Part shown: positions 1 through 9,609 of the stretch, in pieces | How positions within the stretch are numbered: position 1 is the stretch's first letter | Layout: each line of letters starts with the position of its first letter | NCBI RefSeq assembly: GCF_012489685.1 | Contig: NC_080046.1 | Coordinates: 28,216,223-28,280,222, forward strand | DNA from: Lotus japonicus | Taxonomy: Eukaryota > Streptophyta > Magnoliopsida > Fabales > Fabaceae | Reading direction: 5' to 3' | DNA: 64,000 bases | Translations under genes and position numbers: made by a program | The notes under the pieces: generated by a model | What the model saw: only the letters and a program-made list of their open reading frames with translations | Told to the model about the DNA's origin: nothing | Databases searched by the model: none

Positions 1-2
1 TT

Positions 3-2252
3 GAGAGTCTGTTTGATTCCTATGGAATTGCACATGATTTCTCTTGTCCCAGAACCCCTCAACAAAATGGTGTTGTTGAGAGGAAGAACAGAACTCTTCA
101 GGAGATGGCTAGAACCATGCTCCAAGAAACTGGCATGGCTAAGCATTTTTGGGCAGAGGCAGTAAATACAGCATGTTACATTCAGAACAGAATCTCTGTG
201 AGACCAATTCTGAATAAGACTCCTTATGAATTGTGGAAGAACATAAAACCCAACATTTCTTATTTTCATCCTTTTGGCTGTGTTTGTTATGTTCTCAATA
301 CTAAGGATAGATTGCATAAATTTGATGCTAAGTCTTCTAAGTGTCTATTACTTGGTTATTCTGATAGATCTAAAGGTTTTAGATTTTATAATACTGATGC
401 TAAGACTATTGAAGAATCTATTCATGTTAGATTTGATGATAAGCTTGACTCTGACCAGTCAAAGCTAGTTGAAAAGTTTGCAGATTTAAGCATTAATGTT
501 TCTGACAAAGGCAAAGCTCCAGAGGAAGTTGAGCCAGAGGAAGATGAACCAGAGGAAGAAGCTGGTCCCTCTAACTCACAAACTCTGAAGAAGAGCAGAA
601 TCACTGCAGCTCACCCTAAGGAATTGATTCTAGGCAACAAAGACGAACCAGTCAGAACCAGATCTGCCTTCAGACCCTCTGAAGAGACCTTGCTGAGTCT
701 GAAAGGATTGGTGTCCTTAATTGAACCCAAGTCCATAGATGAAGCTCTTCAGGACAAGGATTGGATTCTGGCCATGGAAGAAGAATTGAATCAATTTTCC
801 AAGAACGATGTTTGGAGCTTAGTGAAGAAGCCTGAGAGTGTCCATGTTATTGGAATGAAATGGGTATTCAGAAACAAGCTGAATGAGAAAGGAGATGTAG
901 TCAGAAATAAGGCAAGGCTAGTTGCTCAAGGCTACAGCCAGCAGGAAGGAATAGACTACACTGAAACATTTGCTCCAGTAGCAAGACTGGAAGCAATCAG
1001 ACTGTTGATCTCTTTCTCAGTAAATCACAACATAGTTCTACATCAGATGGACGTAAAGAGTGCCTTCCTAAATGGTTATATCTCAGAGGAAGTCTATGTT
1101 CATCAACCCCCAGGTTTTGAAGATGAAAAGAAACCAGACCATGTGTTCAAATTGAAGAAATCACTCTACGGTCTGAAGCAAGCTCCCAGAGCATGGTATG
1201 AGAGACTTAGCTCATTCCTTCTGGAGAATAAGTTTGTAAGGGGTAAAGTAGATACAACTCTTTTTTGCAAGACTTGTAAAGATGATATCCTAATTGTGCA
1301 AATTTATGTTGATGATATTATATTTGGTTCTGCTAATCAATCTCTATGCAAAGAATTTTCTGAGATTATGCAGGCTGAATTTGAGATGAGTATGATGGGA
1401 GAATTAAAGTACTTTCTGGGAATACAAGTTGATCAAACACCAGAAGGAACATATATCCATCAGAGCAAGTACACTAAAGAACTTCTGAAGAAGTTCAATA
1501 TGCTGGAATCTACAGTGGCCAAGACTCCAATGCATCCTACATGCATTCTGGAGAAAGAAGATAAAAGTGGTAAAGTATGTCAGAAGCTCTATCGTGGCAT
1601 GATAGGTTCACTTCTATACTTAACTGCATCTAGGCCAGACATATTATTTAGTGTTCATTTATGTGCTCGATTCCAATCAGATCCAAGGGAAACCCACTTA
1701 ACTGCTGTTAAGAGGATCCTAAGGTATCTGAAAGGCACCACTAACCTTGGCTTGATGTATAAGAAAACATCAGAGTATAAGCTTTCAGGTTATTGTGATG
1801 CTGATTATGCTGGAGATAGAACAGAGAGAAAAAGTACTTCCGGAAATTGTCAATTTCTGGGAAGCAATCTAGTCTCATGGGCAAGCAAGAGGCAATCAAC
1901 CATTGCACTATCAACTGCAGAGGCAGAATATATCTCAGCAGCAGTATGCAGCACTCAGATGCTCTGGATGAAACATCAGCTGGAGGATTATCAGATCCTT
2001 GAGAGCAATATCCCAATCTATTGTGATAACACTGCTGCAATCTCATTGAGTAAGAATCCTATCCTACACTCAAGGGCAAAGCACATTGAGGTAAAGTATC
2101 ACTTTATTAGAGATTATGTGCAGAAGGGCGTACTTCTTCTGAAGTTTGTTGATACTGACCATCAATGGGCAGATATCTTTACAAAGCCCTTAGCAGAGGA
2201 TAGATTTAATTTTATTCTGAAAAATCTAAACATGGATTTTTGTCCAGAGTGA
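3..2252 (+). CDS. pol: Copia pol polyprotein, C-terminal part (integrase core to RNase H)
   Basis: The frame is open from the window edge, entering in the integrase core after its second catalytic Asp. It contains the integrase Glu region ([14 protein letters not shown]), an acidic linker rich in Glu and Pro, the reverse transcriptase (first catalytic Asp in HQMDVKSAF, then YVDD) and the RNase H ([22 protein letters not shown]). It stops at TGA 2250-2252. The encoded protein is identical to the matching part of the pol at 10829-13933. No lesion is visible, so the coding part is intact apart from the missing N-terminal third, which lies beyond the window. Confidence 0.95.
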   Translation, partial: ESLFDSYGIAHDFSCPRTPQQNGVVERKNRTLQEMARTMLQETGMAKHFWAEAVNTACYIQNRISVRPILNKTPYELWKNIKPNISYFHPFGCVCYVLNTKDRLHKFDAKSSKCLLLGYSDRSKGFRFYNTDAKTIEESIHVRFDDKLDSDQSKLVEKFADLSINVSDKGKAPEEVEPEEDEPEEEAGPSNSQTLKKSRITAAHPKELILGNKDEPVRTRSAFRPSEETLLSLKGLVSLIEPKSIDEALQDKDWILAMEEELNQFSKNDVWSLVKKPESVHVIGMKWVFRNKLNEKGDVVRNKARLVAQGYSQQEGIDYTETFAPVARLEAIRLLISFSVNHNIVLHQMDVKSAFLNGYISEEVYVHQPPGFEDEKKPDHVFKLKKSLYGLKQAPRAWYERLSSFLLENKFVRGKVDTTLFCKTCKDDILIVQIYVDDIIFGSANQSLCKEFSEIMQAEFEMSMMGELKYFLGIQVDQTPEGTYIHQSKYTKELLKKFNMLESTVAKTPMHPTCILEKEDKSGKVCQKLYRGMIGSLLYLTASRPDILFSVHLCARFQSDPRETHLTAVKRILRYLKGTTNLGLMYKKTSEYKLSGYCDADYAGDRTERKSTSGNCQFLGSNLVSWASKRQSTIALSTAEAEYISAAVCSTQMLWMKHQLEDYQILESNIPIYCDNTAAISLSKNPILHSRAKHIEVKYHFIRDYVQKGVLLLKFVDTDHQWADIFTKPLAEDRFNFILKNLNMDFCPE

Positions 2253-2696
2253 AGATGGATCAGAACCTCTGACTATGATACTTCTTGATCAGAAGATGTC
2301 TAGTCCAGAAGGTAACTCAATCAGAGTGTGTGTGCCCACTGGTACTGACTCTGAAGCTGAGACAACAACACGTGCGTCAGAATTTCTGATGCATAGTTCC
2401 TTGTGCCCGTGTGACAGTCTGTTATGATTGCGTGTAGATATGCTTATCTCCTGTGTGTGATTGTGTATTTTACTGTTACTATCTATCTTTAATTTTCAGC
2501 CGTTGATCTTAAAGTGCTTTTTGAATCAACAACGGTTATTTGATACAACCCACTATACACACACGTTCTCTTTCACTTCCGGTTTTCACTCTCGCTCTCT
2601 CTGCTTTTCAAAACCGCCTTTTTTCTCGATTTCTCTCTCGATCTCTCTTCATCTTTCAACCTTCATCTTCTACCTCAAACCTTCAACCTCTTCAAA
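2253..2696 (+). other. pol-env spacer with pyrimidine-rich leader
   Basis: This 444-bp stretch is non-coding. In-frame stops follow the pol TGA within about 35 bases, so simple stop readthrough into the env-like gene is not possible. About 2499-2535 holds an imperfect inverted repeat (CCGTTGAT...ATCAACAACGG). From about 2560 to 2693 the strand is strongly C/T-rich and ends in CTTCAAAATGG, the look of a plant 5' untranslated leader. A weak TATA-like CTATACA sits near 2550. This suggests a separate env-like transcript, from either an internal promoter or splicing. That is inference. Confidence 0.6.
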
Positions 2697-5548
2697 ATGG
2701 TGAGACAAACCAGAAGATCTACTGCAGATGCACCTCAGTTCCCTCACATGGTAGTTGGTCTAGCAACGGGTCAGAGGGGCTCTGAGAATCCAACTCAAGA
2801 ACAAGTTCAAGCTCAAGAACAGAGTGTTCCAATTGCAGAACGGGGCTGTGCCGTTCACTGTGTTTATCCTCCTGAGGAACTCCAAGTCCTGGCAGAATGG
2901 AGATTCAACCTCGACAACTTGGCTGCAAATGGGTTTGATCTTCGTCCTGAAGTCCAAGCTCAAGGTTGGGGAAATTACTTCAACCGACTTCGAGGACCGG
3001 TGTATGAGAAACTGGTAAAGGAATTTTGGAAGCACGCCGACTACGATGATACTCAGGTGGTCTCTCACATTCTTGGCAGAAAGATCATCATCACGGAGAA
3101 GTCATTCGTGAATCTGCTAGGTGCAGAAACTGCTTATGGGTATCGGTTCCAACTGACGGAATCGAAGCTGAAACCCAGCACCAAGGACATAGTCAACCAG
3201 GCTCTGTACACCACCTTCAAACCGGGCAAGACGAGTTACAAGGTGATGGATCTTCACCCCAAACTCAGGATCTGGCACAAGATCCTGCTCAACTGCATAA
3301 ACCAGAGACCGAAGGGCAGTTCCCCAGACTACATCAACTTCAACCAGAAGGCGATGTTGTTCTTCATCCAAAATCAGGAGAAGATCTGCCTTCCCTACTT
3401 CCTGTTCTCCTACTTGAAGGAATGCATCCGGAAGTCTCGCACCACCGCCTCCATCAAGTCTGCAATCAAATATATCCCTTTTGGGAGGCTGCTCTCAGAC
3501 TTTCTAATTGAAAGCAACTAGGTGCAAGATTTGATCAATGCTGGTTGCACAGAGGATTTGAGCACAATTGTCAGTGATGTCTTCACTGCAAATTCTCTGA
3601 AGAAGATGGGTTTGGTCCAGAAGAAGATTGCTCCTGCTCATGAAGACACATCTTCTGAGATCAGAGGAAGAAGAATGCCTCTGAATGACTACCCTCTGTG
3701 GACACAAGCGGACAATCCTGACGCCATCAGATGCTATGTTGAAGACCTCAGGGCTCAAGGTTTCGAAATTGACCTTGATGATTTCGTCAGCAGACTGCCG
3801 CCAGCTCCAGAGTTTCCTTCTCCTCCCAAGAGGAAAGCTCAGAGGAAGATGGTTCTGGACGAATCTTCTAAGGAATCTGATGTCCCTCTGGTCAAGAAGA
3901 CAAAGAGAAAGCCTGATGATGGTGATGATAGTGAGGATGGTCCTCCAAAGAAGAAGAAGAAGAAGGTCAGAATCGTGGTGAAGCCTACTCGGGTGGAACC
4001 AGCTGCTGAAATGGTCAGAAGGACTGAACCTCCTGCCAGAGTGACTCGATCATCAGCACATTCAAGTAAGCCTGCACTTGCTTCTGATGATGATTTGAAT
4101 TTATTTGATGCACTCCCTATTTCTGCTATGCTCAAACACTCCTCCAATCCCCTCACTCCTATTCCTGAATCCCAGCCAGCCGCACAAACCACCACTCCAC
4201 CACATTCCCCAAGATCTTCCTTTTTTCAACCTTCTCCTACTGAAGCACCTCTCTGGAATTTGCTTCAGAACCAACCTTCTAGGTCAGAAGAACCAACCTC
4301 TCTCCTCACCATTCCGTACGACCCATTATCCTCTGAACCAATCATCCATGACCAACCCGAGCCAAACCAAACAGAACCACAACCCAGAACGTCTGATCAC
4401 TCTGCTCCCAGAGCATCAGAACGTCCTGCTGCCAAAACCACGGATACAGACTCTTCAACAGCCTTTACACCTGTATCCTTCCCAATCAATGTTGCTGATT
4501 CTTCTCCCTCCAATAACTCTGAATCCATTAGAAAATTCATGGAGGTTAGAAAAGAAAAGGTGTCTACCTTGGAAGAATATTACCTAACTTGTCCAAGCCC
4601 TAGGAGATATCCTGGCCCTAGACCTGAACGTCTAGTAGACCCAGATGAACCTATCTTGGCTAATCCTTTACAAGAGGCAGACCCCTTGGTTCAACAAGCT
4701 CACCATGTCCCTGACCAACAAGAGCCTATTCAACCAGAACCTGAACCCGAACATTCAGTGTCTAATCAATCCTCGGTTAGATCACCTCATCCTCTGGTTG
4801 AAACTTCAGACCCCCACCTTGGAACCTCTGAACCAAATGCTCCTATGATTAACATTGGTTCTCCACAAGGTGCCTCTGAAGCTCATAGCAGCAATCACCC
4901 AGCCTCTCCTGAAACCAACCTCTCCATAATTCCCTATACTCACCTTCAACCCACATCTCTCTCTGAGTGCATCAATATTTTCTATCATGAAGCCTCCTTG
5001 AGGCTCCGCAATGTGCACGGTCAGACTGACCTCAGTGAGAATGCTGAAAGTGTGGCTGATGAGTGGAACAATCTGAGCACTTGGCTAGTGGCTCAAGTTC
5101 CAATTATGATGCAGCTCCTGCATGCAGAGGGAAGTCAGAGCATTGAGGCTGCAAGGCAAAGGTTTGCTAGAAGGGTGGCTCTTCATGAACAAGAACAGAG
5201 AAATAAGCTTCTTGAAGCTATTGAAGAAGCCAAGAGAAAGAAAGAACAAGCAGAAGAAGCTGCACGTCAGGCAGCAGCTCAAGCTGAACAAGCCAGACTT
5301 GAGGCAGAGCGACTTGAAGCTGAGGCTGAAGCTCTTAGATGCAAGCACTTGCACCAGTTGTGTTTACTCCTGCTGCTTCTGCTTCCATTCCAGATCCTCA
5401 AGCTGCTCAGAATGTTCCTTCCAGTTCTACTCAGCCAAGCTCATCCAGACTCGACATCATGGAACAACGTCTTGACACTCATGAATCCATGCTGATTGAG
5501 ATGAAGCACATGATGATGGAACTTCTGCGACGCACTGACAAACCTTAG
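2697..5548 (+). pseudogene. Sirevirus env-like gene with in-frame TAG and a 1-base deletion
   Basis: The start is ATG 2697 in good context (AAAATGG). The N-terminal 274 codons form a globular, fairly hydrophobic region and end at TAG 3519-3521, where SvA-3 and SvA-4 have Leu (TTG). The same frame then continues through a Lys-rich cluster (PPKKKKKKVR), a long Pro/Ser/Thr-rich middle and an Ala/Glu/Arg coiled coil near 5190-5340. One C is missing near 5341 relative to 17022, moving the last 69 codons to another frame that ends at 5548. The env-like label rests on position in a Sirevirus. I see no clear signal peptide or membrane anchor, so an actual envelope role is not shown. Confidence 0.85.
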
Positions 5549-5701
5549 TTTTAGGATCTCTTCTTTTCTATTCTTTTTCGTTAACTTTGTTTTCCTTTTG
5601 TTCAACTCTGTTTCTTTTTTTATTTACTTATTCTATTTTATTCGTTTGTGATTATATATGCATATCTATATCCTTGTGTCACATATGTTTGCTAAACTCG
5701 T

Positions 5702-5707
5702 TTTATT
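5702..5707 (-). terminator. Putative poly(A) signal of the antisense ORF
   Basis: The minus strand carries AATAAA 46 bp after the antisense stop codon, in an A/T-rich stretch. Position and motif fit a plant near-upstream element. Plant poly(A) signals are loose, so this is weak on its own. Confidence 0.35.
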
Positions 5708-5752
5708 CATAATTTTTTTTGTGTTTACATCATACATTACTTCCCTAAAAAT

Positions 5753-6145
5753 CTAGAATGGAGGATCTCTCCTCATTCTTCTGCACTCCTGGCGCTGCTC
5801 TGACCTATCTTTCTCCAGATGCTCCAGTACATGCTGGATGTTGCTGAGCCTGTTCTTTAGCTCATCCCTCTCCAGAATCTCTTCTGAAGTCTTGAGCTTC
5901 TCTTCCAAACTCTCTTTTTCTTCCAGCAGCTTGAGTTCAAGCCGGCTGAGTTCTTGCACCTCCTCCACGAAGGCAAGAAATTCCTTCAGGTCTCTCTCCA
6001 ACTCTGGACGCAGGTCCTCTTCCAGCAGTGTCCGTGTTAGCTCCGAGATGGTCGTTGCACCCTCTGGATGCCTGATGTTCAGGAACAAGTCCTCTTCAAA
6101 GGCCTTCTTCCTCAGCTCTTCTAGTGCTACGTTGTATGATGCCAT
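5753..6145 (-). CDS. Antisense coiled-coil ORF, 130 aa, inside Sirevirus SvA-1
   Basis: This frame runs opposite to gag, pol and env, between the env-like gene and the 3' LTR. It starts at ATG 6145 in good context (AAGAATGGC) and ends at TAG 5753. Residues 1-35 are mixed (MASYNVALEELRKKAF). From about residue 40 to 120 it is Leu/Glu/Lys/Arg-rich with heptad-like spacing, so a long coiled coil is likely, ending in a basic tail (CRRMRRDPPF). A TATA-like box lies about 55-60 bp upstream (6199-6206) and an AATAAA about 45 bp past the stop (5702-5707). I do not recognise the protein. The serine-rich frame on the other strand has compensating composition and no signals, so I take it as the shadow. 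Confidence 0.6.
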   Translation of the reverse strand: MASYNVALEELRKKAFEEDLFLNIRHPEGATTISELTRTLLEEDLRPELERDLKEFLAFVEEVQELSRLELKLLEEKESLEEKLKTSEEILERDELKNRLSNIQHVLEHLEKDRSEQRQECRRMRRDPPF

Positions 6146-6945
6146 TCTTTTTCACTGAAAATTATTCGAGGTGTGAAGCTTACCTTTCTCTCCAACGCTT
6201 TTTATAGGCTTCACTTTCTCTCTGCAAGTTAATGCTCCTACAGTTTCTCGAGGTTAAGTTCTTGGTAACTGACCCTTCCATTTACTCACTTGACCGGTGG
6301 TAAACGTTCATCCCTTGCATTAACTCTTTTATTTATTTCGCCTAACTCTGATTCTTACATCGTTTTCGTTTTCTTTAAACTTAGACCTTCTCTAAGGGGG
6401 AGTACCTTGTACTTCAAGCTAAGTTTTTCACACCCCAGGCTTTTTGCTTATGACAAAAAGGGGGAGTAAACCCAGTTTTTGATGTGTAAGATGTGTTAGT
6501 GTGATTTATTTTTCTTTTGGAGATTTAAGAGTTCCACCTTCATGACCATAGATGTGTCACTGGGCAATACAAGGAATACATTTCACTTCTTCTGAAGTGA
6601 TTCTAAGTTGACTCTGATAACCAAGACTCTGATACCTTGTCCATGACTCTGATTACTTATGCGCTCTGTTTATTCGATTTTCATCTATGTCATAAGTTTT
6701 TCACTCTGAACTCTTATATTATTTAGCTCAGAATCTAGACTTTACTAACGTTTTCATCAAGTATTAGATTCAGGGGGAGCTAAGTTCAGAATCAAGCAGT
6801 GACTTGAATTCAGAATGAGCAAGATAAACTATTCACATCAGGATAAGTCTTATTCTATATCTCTAAACTCTGAGTGAATTCAGTTTAATGTTTAAGAATT
6901 GTTCATCAAAAATTTTAGTTTTGTCATCATCAAAAAGGGGGAGAT
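6146..6945 (+). promoter_or_regulatory. 3' untranslated region with repeated polypurine tracts
   Basis: The region before the 3' LTR contains four G-rich purine tracts: AAGGGGGAG at 6394-6402, AAAAAGGGGGAG at 6455-6466, CAGGGGGAG at 6771-6779 and AAAAAGGGGGAG at 6932-6943. The last lies two bases before the LTR and is the expected plus-strand primer. Multiple polypurine tracts are a described Sirevirus trait. The first 100 bases also hold the promoter and leader of the antisense ORF. The rest shows nothing coding. Confidence 0.8.
6199..6206 (-). promoter_or_regulatory. TATA-like box of the antisense ORF
   Basis: On the minus strand the sequence reads CCTATAAAAAGCG, a good plant TATA match, 54-61 bp upstream of the antisense ATG at 6145. 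A start site about 30 bp downstream would leave a leader of about 25-30 bases. It is identical at 17881-17888 in SvA-2. Motif evidence only. Confidence 0.45.
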
Positions 6946-8151
6946 TGTAAGATCAAGTTTTGATCTAGTAGTACAACTCTATGTTTTGATGATTACAAGT
7001 TAATCTTTTGATATGAACAATTGTGGTACTCTAACGTGTTTTTCTGAGTGTGCTATTTACAGGCTCTGACCTCAACTCAATCTCACACAAATCAGAAGCA
7101 CTGTGTATAAAGGGTAACCCAAGCAACGCTTTCGCATTCACCATGTTCAGTATGAACAGTGGAAAAGCTTCAGAAGTTCTGAAGCTATACAAACTCTGAT
7201 GTGGACTCAGTCGCTAGAAGCTCTGAAGATCCAGAAGTTCTGATAACCAATAAACACTGAAGGTTCAGATGTTCTGATGGTGTAGAAGACTCTGAAGATC
7301 CAGAAGCTGAATAGTGGAAACTCTGAAGTCCAGAAGCAAGAAACTCTGAAGGCCATGTTCTTCCCTCTGAGTTCAGAATCAGAAGATACAATGGTCAGAG
7401 GATCTGTGCTTTCCCTCTGACTCTGATCAACCGGCTTCACAAGTTCCAATACGAAGCATTCCTCTGATCAGAAGTCTCCTAGGTTAAAAGGTCAAGTCGC
7501 TATCCAAGTACAAAAGCAAGTGTACCTTCCTGACGACCTACCTAACGTTCTCAGCCACAGCAGAAGCTGGATTTTCCAGAACTGCCCTCCAACGGTAGCA
7601 TTTCCCATGCAACGCTCAACCCTAATCCTTGGAGTATATATAGAGGCTGAAGATTGAAAGAAGCGGCGAGAAGAAGTAACACATACGCGCAAGACATATT
7701 CAAATATTCTAAGCCTTCTTTCATCTGAAATTCATTGAGTTTACTATTAGCTTTTTAGAAGCAAATCTCTTGTAAACATTTCTTTGATAAACAGTTTGTT
7801 TAGTTCCTTTAGGAGATCAAGGTTGATCGGATCCTAGAGAAGACTAAGAGAGTGAATCTTAGTGTGAGCTAAGTCAGTGTAATTGTTAGTCACTTGTAGG
7901 TTTCAAGTGCAGTTGTAACTCTTACTGATTAGTGGATTGCCTTCATTCTAAGAAGGAAGAAATCACCTTAACGGGTGGACTGGAGTAGCTTGAGTGATTT
8001 ATCAAGTGAACCAGGATAAAATCCTTGTGTGCTTCTCTATCTCTTATCTTAGCACTTAGTTCTCGAAAGATTTGTCAAAATCTTTAAGGTGGAAGTTTTG
8101 TACTGAAAACGTTATTCAAACCCCCCCTTTCTACCGTTTTTCATACCTTCA
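6946..8151 (+). repeat. 3' LTR of SvA-1 (1206 bp)
   Basis: The LTR begins TGTAAGATC just after the polypurine tract and ends CATACCTTCA. The same terminus in SvA-3 is followed by the tRNA-Met primer site, which fixes the boundary. Just inside the left end is an inverted repeat, AGATCAA-GTT-TTGATCT (6950-6966). The U3 part carries many CTCTGAAG and CCAGAAG words and a perfect palindrome at 7166-7186 (10-bp arms, AGCTTCAGAA). TATATATAG sits at 7635. A C7 tract lies near the right end. Six single-base deletions relative to 18630-19839 are probably base-calling errors. Confidence 0.95.
7635..7642 (+). promoter_or_regulatory. LTR TATA box, SvA-1
   Basis: GGAGTATATATAGAGG is conserved in the LTRs of SvA-1, SvA-2 and SvA-3 and, as TATAAATAG, in SvA-5. 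It is the only strong TATA in the LTR and probably sets the genomic RNA start about 30 bp downstream. Confidence 0.65.
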
Positions 8152-9509
8152 ACCTCCTATCCGTACTTTTTGATTCCGGTGCAACGCATTCATTTATCTC
8201 TAGGGAATGCGCGATCAGATTAAAACTTCCTATTACTGCTTTGAGCTTCGATCTGATAGTTACTACTCCTGCCAAGACTTTACTTGCTAATTCAGCATGC
8301 ATGTATTGTTCGATAACATATAACAATAGGATCTACCAAGCTAACCTAGTATGCCTAACTCTTAAGAACCTAGATATTATCCTAGGAATGGATTGGTTGT
8401 CCCGCTATCATTTCTTTTGGACTGCAACCGAAAGAGAGTGGTATTTCCTGATTCGGATCTTTCTGAGTATCTATCTGCCAATCACATTGGCGTCTCTTTG
8501 AACGAGGGATCTCAAGAGTATTCCGTTCTGCTGAGCTTGGAGAGTAAAGGGAATCCGGGAGTTGATAGTATTCCAGTGGTGAAAGAGTTCGCAGATGTTT
8601 TCCTGGCGATGTACCTGGATTGCCGCCTGTACGCGACATTGAGTTTGCTATAGACATCGTACCGGGAACAGGGCCGATTTCGATTGCACCATATCGTATG
8701 GCACCTGCGGAGCTAGTGGAATTGAAGTCCCAACTAGAAGATCTGTTGTCGAAGGGATTTATTCGACCAAGTGTTTCACCTTGGGGAGCGCCAGTCTTAT
8801 TAGTGAAGAAGAAGGACGGGAAATCGAGACTATGTGTCGACTACCGACAATTGAACAAGGTAACCGTTAAGAATAGGTATCCGTTACCTAGAATTGACGA
8901 TTTGATGGATCAACTGCGAGGAGCTACAATATTCTCGAAGATTGACCTGAAGTCGGGTTATCATCAAATCAGGGTCAAGAACGAGGACATCCAGAAGACG
9001 GCATTCAGAAACCCGTTATGGACACTATGAGTACTTAGTGATGCCATTTGGGTGACAAATGCACCGGCAATATTCATGGCTTACATGAATATGACTTTCC
9101 ATACATTCTTGGATCGATTCGTCGTGGTGTTTATCGACGATATTCTGATCTACTCAAAGAATGCTGAAGACCATGAAGAGCACTTGCGACAAGTTTTACA
9201 AGTGTTAAGGAGAAGGAGTTGTATGCCAATCCTTCTAAGTGCGAGTTTTGGCTCGAAGAGGTAAAATTCTTAGGCCATGTGATCTCTAAGGAGGGAATAG
9301 CTGTGGACCCAGCAAAGGTAGAGACCGTATTGTCATGGGAACGGCCAAAGACTGTGACTGAGATCAGAAGTTTTGTCGGTTTGGCGGGATACTATCGTCG
9401 CTTTATCGAGAATTTCGCGAAGATTGTTGGACCTTTGACTCAACTGACGAGGAAGGATCAACCTTTCGCATGGACTGAAGCGTGCGAAATAGTTTTCAGA
9501 CGATGAAGG
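8152..9509 (+). pseudogene. Chr-1 chromovirus pol fragment (duplicate copy, frameshifted)
   Basis: Protease ([11 protein letters not shown]) and reverse transcriptase ([29 protein letters not shown]) of a Ty3/gypsy element begin immediately after the SvA-1 LTR and run into the N gap. Compared with 19840-21201 there are six single-base indels (near 8410, 8600, 9009, 9050, 9211 and 9489), each in or beside a short base run, which break the frame repeatedly. Their number rises towards the gap, as expected for an unpolished contig end. The real gene is better read from 19840 onward. Confidence 0.92.
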
Positions 9510-9609
9510 NNNNNNNNNNNNNNNNNNNNNNNNNNNNNNNNNNNNNNNNNNNNNNNNNNNNNNNNNNNNNNNNNNNNNNNNNNNNNNNNNNNNNNNNNNN
9601 NNNNNNNNN
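9510..9609. other. Assembly gap 1 (100 N)
   Basis: Exactly 100 N, the usual placeholder for a gap of unknown length. The left flank is Chr-1 pol and the right flank is SvA gag. These are not neighbouring parts of any one element. Confidence 0.99.

Larger units (their letters stand above)
1..8151 (+). mobile_element. SvA-1, Sirevirus (Ty1/copia), 5' truncated by window edge
   Basis: The order integrase - reverse transcriptase - RNase H - env-like gene - repeated AAGGGGGAG tracts - LTR is that of the Sirevirus branch of Ty1/copia. The window opens inside the integrase core. The 3' end is the LTR terminus at 8151, followed directly by chromovirus protease sequence. From base 1 to 9509 the sequence matches 11682-21201 with only single-base indels, so this copy is probably the same locus as SvA-2, represented by an unpolished contig end. 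Treat it as a duplicate when counting elements. Confidence 0.93.

Noticed and set aside
2253..2290. Stop readthrough from pol to the env-like gene, since both share a frame in SvA-2
   Set aside because: A second in-frame TGA follows after about 11 codons, and in SvA-3 and SvB the two genes are in different frames.
5838..6158. Plus-strand serine-rich frame opposite the antisense ORF
   Set aside because: Runs of Ser and Leu are the expected complement of Glu/Lys-rich codons. No leader or signals. The minus-strand frame has the better context.
7166..7186. Heat-shock element from alternating GAA and TTC
   Set aside because: The blocks are one base apart (TTC-A-GAA-G-TTC-T-GAA), not two as in the heat-shock consensus.
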